Virus record (IMG/VR): IMGVR_UViG_3300035703_000149
Coordinates: 1-46,849 of that record
Length of the DNA stretch: 46,849 nucleotides
Reading direction: 5' to 3' (one strand)
Source: a virus
The notes under the pieces were generated by a model. That model was not told the DNA's origin, did no database searches, and saw only the letters and a list, made by a program, of their open reading frames with translations. Shown here one piece after another: positions 25,701 to 35,500 of the stretch. The position numbers and the translations under genes were made by a program. Every line of letters starts with the position of its first letter. Position 1 is the first letter of the stretch.

Positions 25701-27945
25701 ATCCACTACCAACAGAAATTGAACTACCTATAGAAACACCAGTTACTATTCCAACAAAAATATCAGTTGCTCCTATAGAAACCGTTGATGATATGGTTGT
25801 TTGTAAAGGATGAGAACTTCCAGATGCAACACTAAAGAAAGTATCTCCCACAGAAACTACACTTGCATTTGTAAATCCAACACCAATAGAAACCGTACTT
25901 CCTACAGTAACCCCAGTTAAGTTATTTACATATACAATAGTACTATTAAAACCTACAGTTTCAGATAAAGTTGTCAATAAAGAAGTTGATGGTGGAACTT
26001 GAGTGGGACTAATATATACAAAAGTTGTTCCAACTCCAACAACTTGTGCGGTAGTTAAAGATGACCCTACCGTAATAGAATCCCCTATGGAAACTACACT
26101 ATCAACGTTATCAACATAAATTGTTGTGGATCCTACTCCCACTACAGGTATAGTTGTTGTTAAAAGAGTTTCTGATATAGTTTCGTCTCTTAAAAACCTT
26201 AATGGTCCTACCGTTGCAATACCAATAACATATCTGTCGTATTGAGAAACATCTGCCGAAAAAGTGAGACCCGAACCAACAACTCCATAGATGGATTTTA
26301 CATTTGATGTTCCATATGAAGTTATAGCTATTCCAGTAATTCCAGTTTGAATACCATCAAAAATAAATGATTCATTTGGAATAAAAGATCCCTCAGTATT
26401 ATAAACAGTTAAAGAAGTGCTGTCAGAAACAGAATTCATTAAAAATCCAGTTGCTCCACTATTTGCACCCTTAATGTAAGTCGGTGTAGATAATGTTACC
26501 GGATAATTTAAAGTAATTTCTGTTGTAGTTTGTAAATCATATAAAGATATTTCCCATTCATTTAGATTTTGATTTTGAAGATTATATGATCCTGAACTTA
26601 ATTTATAATCATAAACTCTAGCAACACCAATTTCTTTTCCGCTTGGGATTGTGCTAGAAGATCCTACTCTTTCATCTCTTAGACTTACAATAAATGTATT
26701 TCCAATTCCTACAGTTGGTGCGCCATAAATTCTATTAAGTTTAAATGTTGGGCCTGTATTATAAAGTAAAGATTGGTTTTCTAATGTTTTTGTTGTTCTT
26801 GGTTTAGGTACATCTAAAAATATAGATCCAGTAGTTTCAACTTCATAACCTTTAACAAACGCTTTTCCTGGAGATACTTGATAAAGAGAAAGGTTTTCTG
26901 ATGGAGTTCCTCCTGAATATGTAAATTGACCGTCATTAAATACTCCCCTATTTCCTTTTCTGTTGTTTAATGACTCTTTTATTGCAACGTCAAATGGTTT
27001 TACTACGTAATCACCAGATTCAGAATAGGTTCTTCTTGCCAGTTCATCTGCAATAAGACTTTTATCTGTAGATAGTGGTTTTATTTTTACTGAACCATTA
27101 ATAATTGTTGCCAGTTCGATAAAATTATTGTCATCAAAATCCGAAAGTTCTTTTTTAAACAGTCTTACTGATAATTGTAGGCGATCAGCACCTGGAGCTC
27201 CATAATTATTAAATCCCTGAGAATTATCATTTAAACTTTCATCTAAATCTGAATTAATAATTTGCTCAGTTATGTATAAACCAACTCTATAGTTTGATAG
27301 ATTTGTGTATTGATCTAGAATAAGTGTCTCTGTATTTACATTTACAAACTGACCTCTAATAAAATAAACACCACTAGCAATACTAAATGCAGATCCCGTT
27401 GATGTTGCGTTATTTGCCAGCGTAATTGCAAAGGGCGATCCTGCTGCAATAGAAGTATTTCCTAAAAGACCACTCGTAATTGATGAAGTAGTAATTAACG
27501 ATTCTCCATCTGAAAATATTTCTGTTAAATTATTTTGAGTATTTGAACTTAAATAATCAACGTATAAAGTTAAATTTCCTCTTTCAGAATCTTGTGGAAG
27601 TAATACTTTATCAACAATAGCACTAACGCCAGATGTTTGTCCTGTAATTTTTAATCCTACTAATTGATCTGCATATGCAGATACTGGAATTCCCTGAAAA
27701 GTATTATTTAATTCTACAGCATAATAATATCCATTGAAATTTGTATTTCCGGGAATTACTTTTGCACCTTCTTTAAAGAAGTGTTGACCAAATTTTTCAA
27801 TTTGATTTTGTAGTATTGATTGTAATCCGGTTAATTCTCTTGCTTGTACTGGATATCCTGGTTTAAAAAGAATTTTGTGATAGTCATTATTTGCATCAAA
27901 ATCGTCAAAATAAGGTGATACATTTAGATTAGTTTGTTGTGCCAT
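19798..27945 (-). CDS. Giant DUF4815-type tail structural protein
   Basis: 2715-aa virion protein. The N-terminus (NVSPYFDDFDANNDYHKILF, then PGYPVQARELTGLQSILQNQ and FGQHFFKEGAKVIPGN) is the hallmark of the DUF4815 family of T4-like marine phages. Residues about 590-815 are tandem Val/Ser/Thr/Gly repeats. Near residue 1885 is a Pro tract of eight prolines, Arg-Asn, then six prolines. It is followed by the conserved GDPLAQSFFVEEAEGIFLTK block and a beta-rich domain ending SLFKSQN / EDLKFELYRADF. Residues about 2135-2200 hold Gly-x-Gly-Tyr repeats, and about 2310-2380 a LLIGNEIIEYT ... IIRGSNPVTHP module. The end (PRIKDLRVIALA) is also typical. It lies where T4 has 9-12, between 8 and 13. It probably forms baseplate-linked tail fibre or spike material; the exact role is unknown. 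Confidence 0.9.
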   Translation of the reverse strand: MAQQTNLNVSPYFDDFDANNDYHKILFKPGYPVQARELTGLQSILQNQIEKFGQHFFKEGAKVIPGNTNFNGYYYAVELNNTFQGIPVSAYADQLVGLKITGQTSGVSAIVDKVLLPQDSERGNLTLYVDYLSSNTQNNLTEIFSDGESLITTSSITSGLLGNTSIAAGSPFAITLANNATSTGSAFSIASGVYFIRGQFVNVNTETLILDQYTNLSNYRVGLYITEQIINSDLDESLNDNSQGFNNYGAPGADRLQLSVRLFKKELSDFDDNNFIELATIINGSVKIKPLSTDKSLIADELARRTYSESGDYVVKPFDVAIKESLNNRKGNRGVFNDGQFTYSGGTPSENLSLYQVSPGKAFVKGYEVETTGSIFLDVPKPRTTKTLENQSLLYNTGPTFKLNRIYGAPTVGIGNTFIVSLRDERVGSSSTIPSGKEIGVARVYDYKLSSGSYNLQNQNLNEWEISLYDLQTTTEITLNYPVTLSTPTYIKGANSGATGFLMNSVSDSTSLTVYNTEGSFIPNESFIFDGIQTGITGIAITSYGTSNVKSIYGVVGSGLTFSADVSQYDRYVIGIATVGPLRFLRDETISETLLTTTIPVVGVGSTTIYVDNVDSVVSIGDSITVGSSLTTAQVVGVGTTFVYISPTQVPPSTSLLTTLSETVGFNSTIVYVNNLTGVTVGSTVSIGVGFTNASVVSVGDTFFSVASGSSHPLQTTISSTVSIGATDIFVGIVTGVSIGSSISVGSGLTNAPIVSVGNTYVTIAGFATASVALTAGIAVTFTNVSSMITGTAVTFTKVSTLTVGEAVTFTERAFASRVTTVNPVFPGTLVKENDLIKYTDSSLSDPVIAKVAVIGNNFVEAKQVQTVTGITSSILPTSSLNITDLTVVSSSLDVSSDNTLYTRLPKENISDVDLTNSSLTIRKSFTVNISSGELSLPISAGTNETFLPFDEERYSLVRSDGSYETLTSDKFSYILGGSQLQIYNLGSNDTGATLIATLRKIKPKAKSKRKNRVNSVLIDKSKYEGSGVGATTLNDGLIYGSYPYGTRVQDENISLNTPDIIEIHGIYESADTNEPQPPKAILTSITTQSGTTSDLIIGEEFVGQSSGAVAICAEKISSVQLSFIYKNKNAFKEGETIIFSESNTTAIITTLDSSSFDVSTNYTFKTGQRGTYYDYGSISRKSEIVEPTRQLKVYFSNTYYDSADDGDITTINSYVDFNYGTEIRKINGIRNSDIIDIRPRVSDYDFIVSSRSPFEFYGRSFDASGNSASNILASDEDIVTSFSFYLGRIDRIYLTKSGVFQVKYGNPAEKPEKPVVVDDALELASISLPPYLYNVEDASIEFLDHKRYRMSDIKQLENRIKNLEYYTALSLLETNTANLFIPDADGLSRFKSGFFVDNFTSLLAQEDSFLYKNSIDIRSKELRPSHYTNAIDLVPGPVVGLDPNADLSFTQPEGVNIRKTGDIITLDYAEVLWQQQTFGTRSESVTPFILNFWKGSIKLTPASDTWVDTVRLAAKFINVEGNYARVLSDAVRNLNVDPQTGFAPTVWNSWIANWTGQERITSTRVRETSNWFGWGVTFNTVQDNLLEVIDTGVENRSGTRAVFSEQIDNTSVGDRVVSRDLIPFMRSRNIAFIANGLKPNTRVYAFFDGINVTNFCVPKLMEISMVSGTFEVGETVDGSVQVTGLGADLQEFLPSISFRVAQSNHRTGPFDTPDLTYPTNPYNNQPIPESYSSTSSILNVDTASLSNIAQGQFSGWIEPGMLLVGRNSGAQATITNIRLISDITATVAGSLFIPNPNLDINPRFETGTKSFILINDETNDPTTSTTSAVESFTSSGTLETVQENIVSVRNGRVDLVQQSEERNVRRTTGTQVVSSSVLSSRTIVFPPPPPPPPRNPPPPPPRRGDPLAQSFFVEEAEGIFLTKCGIYFRSVDSNNIPVTLQIRTVELGLPSQKVLPFSEVFLQPSQINVSQDGSSVTFFEFESPVYLNGNTEYAIVLLSHSADYSVYISRVGENDLITQAFVSNQPTLGSLFKSQNASTWEPSQWEDLKFELYRADFLESGTIEFYNPELNSGNNQIAKLLPNSLEMNSRRVKISLASTISDSGIQFGNTVFQYGSNASGNYVANAGIATGNLNIINAGIGYTPSSGSYVFNNVVLSSITGNGSGATANITISNGVAIAATINSSGNGYKSGDVVEISTIGTLNVGRNARLSIVSIANTNQIILDNVQGDFVTGAANTMRYIDSAGITTNLNWQYGGNVAISNIETESDGLHIKVNHKNHGMYSNENYVIISNVASDIRPTKLSTSYSADSTTSISVDDASQFANFEGVGVGTTNPGFLLIGNEIIEYTSVSGNTLGGNIIRGSNPVTHPIGSPVYKYELNNISLRRINKTHYLGDATVPNPITFDSYHIKIDTSLDGVDRTDGSSFPILYQNSTKASGGYNINATQNIPFEVVTPIVQNLTVTGTTVGSQIRTITGKSISGNEIPFIDSGFEDLNVNTPNYLDSPRIVCSKINEDLKLSNIPGNKSINMRLLLGTTNTKLTPVIDTQRVALILTSNRVNNIITDYANDSRVSSLTTDPTAFQYISKEITIEYPASSIKIIVNAHINSYCDIRAFYAISDNSNFTPIFTPFPGYDNLDFKNQIINFEDSNGRSDSYVTPVNTLGFTAEELAYKEYTFTADQLPSFRSYRIKLVLTSTSQVYVPRIKDLRVIALA
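25500..26170 (-). repeat. Tandem protein repeats within the DUF4815-type gene
   Basis: Three consecutive units of about 60 codons follow the plan Thr-Ile / VGVGSTTIYVDN / VSIGDSITVGSSLTTA / VVGVGTTFVYI. They are diverged at DNA level but plain in protein. They are followed by three short units of about 14 codons ending AVTFT (GIAVTFTNVSS, GTAVTFTKVST, GEAVTFTERAF). Boundaries are approximate. Such arrays usually form beta-solenoid or shaft segments of fibres. Confidence 0.8.
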
Positions 27946-27951
27946 AATTCT

Positions 27952-29502
27952 TTAGAACTGCAAAATGACTTTAATATCTTCTTTTTGATTGGATGACCTC
28001 GTAATAGAAGGTCTATTGTCAACATAGATTATATTTCCAGAATATTTTTTTACCTCTGGAGAAGACAATCCATTTGTGAATGATTGGCCAAGATAATATG
28101 TTCTATTATTTATTATGGTGGATATACCAGTAAAAGATGTACTAATAGAAAGAACGGTTGATCCACCCAAAATATTTACATTTCCACCAGTACCGGGAAA
28201 ACTTGAAAATTCTGTAAGATCAAATCCGTATTTTGGATTTGACTGGGCTATTCCAACCGTATTGAATCCCGCTAAAGATCTATCTTGCCAATATTTTAAA
28301 ACACCTGTCGTTTGGTCATAACTAACAACTCTACCTACAGCTGTAGTTCCTGTGGAAACAGTTTGTGTGATATAGGAATCTTGTGTAAAAATTGCAGAAC
28401 TAAAACCAATTCCCGTCAGTCTTATTGCACCTAATGAACTTACCTTGTCAGAATTTAAAAGTTGCGTTGATCCAAATGATTGTGGGTTTTCTACAATTCC
28501 AACCCTAGCTATTTGATTTCCCGTTATAAAATCCGGATTTTCATTATCATTTTCAATTCTTGAATAAAGAAGAACATTATATGCACCTAATTCACGGTAT
28601 ACATCTGCCCCATGTCCACCCTTAGGAGAAATTATAACATCAAATGTTGGTCTAGTAGTTCCTGTTGGTACATTTCCTGCAACAATATCAACATTTCCGT
28701 ATGTATAACCAGATCCTTGATTTGAAACTGTTACTGATTGAACCTGTTGATTATTGTCGATTACAATCGTACATTCAGCACCAACTCCATCCCCCCTTAT
28801 GGGAACTCTAGTATATGTTCTATTTGCTGTACCTACCCCAACACCTCTGTTAGTTATGGTTACAATTTTTATTGATCCATCAACAGCATTATCTCTTACT
28901 GATGCGTTGTCAGTTCCATTTTCCCAATCCGAAGGAACCGGCATAAAATCTGTTGATTCAAATTTAATAATGTCAGTCGGTCTTATAGTATAAAGATATT
29001 TCCAGATATATCCATCACCACTTGTTCCTGCAGATTTTGGTTCTAAATCCGTAAATGTCGGTTCATCTAGAGATGGTTTTCCATTAGGATTATCGGGATC
29101 AGTTCCATTCTGTAAACATATATAAACTCTATAATCACTATTGACAACGTAATAGTTTGCAGAATATAAGTTTGTTGATCCAGAAACCTTTGCGGGATTT
29201 GATCTACTATAATCATGCCTATACATGTCATAAGTAGTTCCCGAAGACCAAAATCTTTTTCTAACCACCTGTCTAACATCATTTGCACTAATTTTCTTCA
29301 GTGCAATCATAGTATCCCAATAAGAATTTTCATCATCAAAACTATCTCTAGGTGAAGGTGGGTTAGTATCCCAATCAGTTTGTATTTCATTAGGATTTGT
29401 TAATCCTATGAAAGAATAGTATGAATTTGTTGATGAACTAACCCCCGCAACAAAATTTTTTGCATTTAATATTCTAATCTGGTCAGTTATAATTGCAGCC
29501 AT
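27952..29502 (-). CDS. 8: Baseplate wedge protein gp8
   Basis: 516-aa wedge protein (T4 gp8 is 334 aa). Shared landmarks with T4 gp8 are YYSFIGLTNPN near residue 28, NPPSPRDSFDDENSYWDTMI, VVRKRFWSSGT, YRVYICLQNG, SGDGYIWKYLYTI (T4: PGDGYVWEYLFEI), and the C-terminus VDNRPSITRSSNQKEDIKVI (T4: MENRPPIIMAMDQTEEINIL). About 100-150 extra residues lie in the middle. They include a copy of the Gly-Ser-Gly-Tyr repeat (VSNQGSGYTYGNVDI), the same element seen in gp14. It starts from its own late octamer 18 bases upstream. It follows the gene-7-position giant, as 8 follows 7 in T4. Confidence 0.93.
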   Translation of the reverse strand: MAAIITDQIRILNAKNFVAGVSSSTNSYYSFIGLTNPNEIQTDWDTNPPSPRDSFDDENSYWDTMIALKKISANDVRQVVRKRFWSSGTTYDMYRHDYSRSNPAKVSGSTNLYSANYYVVNSDYRVYICLQNGTDPDNPNGKPSLDEPTFTDLEPKSAGTSGDGYIWKYLYTIRPTDIIKFESTDFMPVPSDWENGTDNASVRDNAVDGSIKIVTITNRGVGVGTANRTYTRVPIRGDGVGAECTIVIDNNQQVQSVTVSNQGSGYTYGNVDIVAGNVPTGTTRPTFDVIISPKGGHGADVYRELGAYNVLLYSRIENDNENPDFITGNQIARVGIVENPQSFGSTQLLNSDKVSSLGAIRLTGIGFSSAIFTQDSYITQTVSTGTTAVGRVVSYDQTTGVLKYWQDRSLAGFNTVGIAQSNPKYGFDLTEFSSFPGTGGNVNILGGSTVLSISTSFTGISTIINNRTYYLGQSFTNGLSSPEVKKYSGNIIYVDNRPSITRSSNQKEDIKVILQF

Positions 29503-29520
29503 TTTACGGAGTTTTTTATC

Positions 29521-29528
29521 TATTTATT
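29521..29528 (-). promoter_or_regulatory. Late promoter octamer upstream of gp8
   Basis: AATAAATA on the minus strand, 18 bases before gp8. It overlaps the TAA stop of the 4079-aa gene (29527-29529). It probably drives 8, the DUF4815-type gene and the two small genes after it. Confidence 0.65.
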
Positions 29529-32500
29529 AGGTGTAGTTTGAATACTTAAGAGAATTGGTTCGTTTAACGATTGTTCCTGAAGAAATTCCAGAAACTCCCG
29601 AGGTATTATATGAATTATAATTAACACTTTCTGATCTAGAGTTCAGAGTGATTCTTCCCCAAGAATACTCTCCAAAATAACTACCCAATCCAGTTGCAAC
29701 TAGACCATTATATCCAGAAACACTTATCAATACCTTAGTAATATAAGTCAATCCAATACCAGTTATTGATGTTTGTGCGAAAGAAACATTTATTGCTTGA
29801 TAGACATTATCAAAGAATGAAGTTCCTACACCTACTACACCTCCAGAAGAATTCAGTGAAGTGAGTCCATAGCCAATGTTGGATTTATAAACTGTGAAAT
29901 AATATTCGTTTTGAATGCCACTGAGTGTAGTGACCCCAGTTATTCTAGAATCTCTTAAGAAAGAATTTTGCGGTATGTATAAATCTAAAATTAATCCTGT
30001 ATATGCCACTCCAACAGAGGTAGTAGATATACCAACAATAATACCAGAATCACCTTCATAAGAACTTACGGAATTTTTTTCTGAGATAAATGCTGGTGGT
30101 TCTATAAGAACCAATGGAGGATTTGTAGTAGCGTATCCAGTTCCTGGACCAGTTATAGAAACAAATGTAACTATACCTGAAGTTATAGAAGAAGATGCAG
30201 TTGCTCTTTGTGTTGTTCCTAGTCCCACTGGATTCTGTATAGTAACAGATGGTGCAGAAACATATCCATTACCACCGTCACTAATAGAAATTGAAGTTAT
30301 TGTTCCTGCTGAAGAAACAATAGCAGTTGCAGAAGCAGAAACCTTACTTTCCTGAGACAAGAACGTAATATTATTTTGGAAACTTAAAGTGGAATCATTT
30401 TCATTAATAGGATTGAAAAATGGTCTTATATTATCAACATAAATTATTGTTGAACCTACTCCTACAGGTTGAATTAAATATGCGTATGGGTTTATGAGTG
30501 GTTCATATAATACTCTATCTTTTCCAATCTCTTTTCCGTCAATTATTTTATCTTCGGATTGCCTACACCAAATAATTGGTCTGAAAACATCTTCATTATC
30601 AATATTTCCTGGTCCAAAATAAGGATTGGTGGTGACAAAATCTGTAGAATTTATTTTAGTTACTGTTCTGAAGTCTTCTTGCCAAGAGGATGGTTGATTC
30701 AAATATGAATCATAACCAAGAGTCAATTCATCTCCAACTTTGACAGTCTCCAAAATGTCTGTTTCAGAGACATCTACAGAACCACTTCCTTTGTAGAAAA
30801 GAATTATACAAGTGTCATCTTGCTTTGGAGGCTCTGTGAACGTTATTAAACTACCACCTTCAAATATATAACCTTCTCCGGGAACTTGAAGAATGTCATT
30901 TACAAATACAAGTAATGTATCTTGAACATTAATATTTGAACCCTTGGATGATCTTATAGAAACTAAATTATCAGATACTTTTAACGGGAAAACAAATTCT
31001 TCACCATCAAATAAATCTTCAATACTATCAATAATTTGAAGTTCTCCTATAGACCATCCAGTAAATCTATCATTAAAAACTTTTTGTATTGATATCTGAA
31101 ATTCTGATAATGATGATGTTGTTGGAATTCCTGTCAATCCTCCTGTAGGAATTGTCAAAACTTGCCCTTCACCATAGCCATATCCTGTATTATTAATTTC
31201 AAAATCAATAACACTTGAACCTTGACCAACTACAATATCAATAGTTGCTTCAGTTCCAAGGCCAGACGAAGATGAACTATAAATTAAAGGAATATTTGTG
31301 TATGAAAGTGGATCATCAATTACTACAAGGGGTGGATTAGATGAGGTATATCCATATCCTGAATTTGTTATCGTTACAGTTTTGGATATGTTTCCGGAAA
31401 TTATTGTAGAATATCCAACATGAGTAACTGTGCATATCCCAACAGAACTATTAGCAACACCTACATTAGCAAATCCAATCTGGGGATTTGAAATTTTAAC
31501 AGTTGCTTGTGTGCCAGAAGGAATTGTATAGGAGCTTGTTGCACTAGTTCCGACATAAACAAATGTAGATCCTATAGACGTTATAACACTTCCAATTCCA
31601 ATAAAAGTCCCAATTCCAATACTACAATTAGATCCAGTATTCAATAGATTTAATAAACTAAAGAGACTATTATTATTCTGTAAATAAATGATAGTAGAAC
31701 CAATTCCAATTGGATGCGAAGTATTTACACTTATTTCATATGAGGTTGGGGCTCTATATCCAGATCCAGTGTTTCCAACACTAATTGATGTTATGGTTCC
31801 TGATGTTGATACTATTGCAGTAGCTCCAGCTGATATTAATGGTTGATATCCAAAACCTTCAGTAGATCCAACTGAAACGATAATTCCACCAGAAGGTAAA
31901 CTTGAGGTATTAATATCATATGATACGGAGGTTGCAGTTCCAGTAAAACGTATTGAAGTTATTCCTGAGGACTCTTGGAGAACATATTGATTTTTTAGTC
32001 CTGGACCTTGGAAAATATCGTTTATTAAAATGATTGCATTTTCTGTTGTAATTCCAGTTACATTGGAGGAAGACGATTTTAAAGTAAATGTATTTTTACT
32101 TCCAGTAAATTGTCCTGAAATATCATCAAAGATGTAATTTTTATGATAAGTTTCATTAGAAGTATTAATAATTCCAGATCTTAAGAATACTCTCCCTTGA
32201 AAACTTGATCCAGTGGATATTCCTGTCCAGTCTCTTTCATCAGGAGAATTCGTTACAGATGAGAATGGGAGATTTCCATATGGAGCTGTAACAAAATTTA
32301 ATACATTATCAACAATATTGTAATTACCTACAACTTTAGTTACCAGAGAACCTGTTGAATACCCCACATTTACTGTTCCTAACCAAGGTCTTCTAACTTT
32401 TATACCATTCGTAGTTCCAAAACCAACAGATTCAATTCTCATAATTTCTGAACCTATTTTTATCAGGTCTCCTCCAAAGAATGAAGTTATTCCGCTAAAA

Positions 32501-35500
32501 TATAGTACATCATCTATTGTTGTTGATGATTTTGAAAGAGTTGAGGTAAGAGCAGTTGATACTATTGGAGATTGTATTACATTATCGATTGCAACAATGA
32601 CCTTAGGATTTTGATTTGTTGCGACAAATCTATGAGACGTTCCTATTCCAACACTAGTAATATTCAAAGTCTCTGGTATAGATTTTAGAGCATTTTCCGC
32701 ACTTGATGCTAGTTTAATTAAACTCTCATTTACTTTTATAGCATAAATCTCCGAAGGTAATTTATCTGTTGTTCCAATTCCAACTCCAAAATAAGTAGAG
32801 GCTATGCCTATCGCTTGAGTAGTTCCTGCTCCGGCATGATAATATTTAATTTTTTCCCCAGATACGAAGAAGTGATTTGGTATTAGTATTGTATTATTAA
32901 TTGTATCTACAGTGTTAGAACTACTCCCATCAAAATATCTCTCAAATATTGGGAAATTTTTATGATTTAAATTAAATGCACGTTTCACATCAGTGTCAGT
33001 TCCGGTGTAATTTGCATAAGCAGTTTGTATGGTTGCATTCATGAAGTCAACGATATCCAAATCATCATTTTCATGACGCAAAGAATTCATGAAAACTTTT
33101 ACTTGAACATCAATATTCTCTATTGGTGTGAAAAGTAACTCAGTTATCGAACCTGTTCTTTGAGTTCCTATAGTTCCTATTCCAGAAGAAGTTTCTACAT
33201 TTCCATACTCAACACTGTAAGTTTCCGTATCATCATCTATTACTACAACTTCTGAAATTTGACTTTCATTATTTGTCAAGTCAAAAACTTGAACTATAAA
33301 ATAGGCAACATCATATGCATCTGGATATTCTCCAATAATGTGCGATATTGGTGAGGTTGAAGAAGCGATACTCGTTGTTCTCGATTCAATACGTGCATGT
33401 TTCATATCAAAGGTTCCAATTCCAGTAGACTCTGTATTACCTAAAGAAATTTGAACTGTATTTACTGTCAATGCTGTTCCTACATTTGGTATAAAATCAA
33501 CATTCAAATTTGATCCAGAAATATAGGGATAATATGTCCCAAATCCCGAAATTGAATATGGACCCAAGTTGGTGGTTAATTGGCCATACTCAACGAATTC
33601 TACGTCAGATCCATTATTAATTAAATTGATCTCATCAAATTCAAATTCATTATTAACACCTGAAATATTAACAAGAATTTTGACTCCACTATATGAAGAA
33701 TCTAGAGATACAATAGTTGTAGTAGATCCAGAAGAAACTACTGTACTTGCTGTACTAATTAAACTTGAACCAATTGAGGTACTTCCAACTCCCAATAAAT
33801 TATCATTTAAATTGTATGAAATAAATGACAAATCATAATCATTAATTGAATAATTGACTGGATAAAAATTTAGAATCCCTTGATTTCCAGATATTGAAAA
33901 GTCAAATGATCCTAAATCATAGGCACTTTCCAATCTTGCATACTGATTGATATATCCATTAAAATTATCATTAACTAATGTCACCAACATCAATTGTCTT
34001 TGATTGTAATATCTCTTATCTTTAATGTATACAATGTATTTTTGTGATCTTATATCATTTAAATCAAATCTAAAGACCTCAGAGTAGCGAGTTGGTCTTG
34101 GATTACTATTAAACTGGCCGCTTAAATCATCAATTGATAATACTCTATTACCTACAGATTCTAGATAATCTGATAGTATTCTATTTGCGAATCTTATTTC
34201 ATCAGAAAATAATCTTGAAGAGATGCGTAGCGAGTTTTCACTAGCTAAATCAAAATCATAAACACAATTTAAATCAATAACCCCTATAATGTCGGTTACT
34301 ACATCGACTGATGTAGTAGCTGTGGTAATACCTATATTCATAGGTATGCTTGAAAGTGATTCTAGTTGATAATCCGAAAACTTTTTAAATCCGGCAGTAT
34401 GGTTTAGAGTGCTTACTGGATCATTCCAAGTATCATAATCAACTCTTGATTTTAAACTGTAAGAGAAATTTTGATAGTAGAAATTATCTTGAATTCTTTG
34501 TAAACTGTTATTTAATGTTCCTGCATCATTTTCCCATCCATTCTCTACTTTAGAAAATGCCCCCAATTTAATAGAACTATCAAAATAAGTTATTGAAGAT
34601 GCGATTCCTTGGGTACTTGATGAAGATCCTTCAATAATTTCTCCAACAACAAATCTTTGATTTGAGATGACTTTTAAATAATTGTTCTTAGGATCCCAAT
34701 TTTCAACCACTCCCGAGGAAACTGAATTTGAAAAAACATTCTCATTTTTTAAGTAATCATTTTTTGTTAATTTTATTTCAAATATTGGGAAATCTTTCTC
34801 TGGAATTATTCTACCCGAAGAATTTGTCGAATTAAAAGTTCCAGGAAATTCAGATCCGTTTAAAAACTGACTTAAATTGTACGTAACAGATCCTATTCCG
34901 CCTCTGTTTTCATCAACTGATGTTAAAGTGAATAGGGAATAATTATAATTTTCTGAATTATATCCCTTTCCTGTAGATCCAACGCCTACACTAATATTTT
35001 CAATAAGAACTCTATCATTAACTTTAAATGGGAATGAATCACTTGTACTAAACCCAACTGATAGTTTTACGGTAACGTCTTTTGTTACTGGGTTAAAACT
35101 AATTGTTGAAATTCCTACTCCATTGGAGTTTTGGGTTGGTAATAATCTGGGAACAACATCAGATATTCCGTACGTATTTTTAATAATCGATACAAATGAA
35201 TCTCCCACTTCATACCTTAAATCGACTTCTGGAATAATATTTCCAGTTTTTCCATCAAAAACTAATATTTTTGGAGAGACTGAATATCCTTTTCCAAAAG
35301 AACTAATACCAATGGAAAGGAAAGAAGACAGTGGTTCTACCTTAATAACTTGAGGGAGAGATGTTACTGGTCTTAATGTATAATCTGATGGGTAATTAAA
35401 TCCAATATCATTTATTTTTGAATTTTTTATTCTACCTATAGATTTACTGTCTGTTTCTAAGATAGCACCAATTCCAAGTAAACTGCTTACAGTGGTAATT

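Noticed and set aside
25500-26170. Possible CRISPR-like array
   Set aside because: The repeats are diverged in DNA, in frame, about 180 bases long and clearly protein repeats of one gene.
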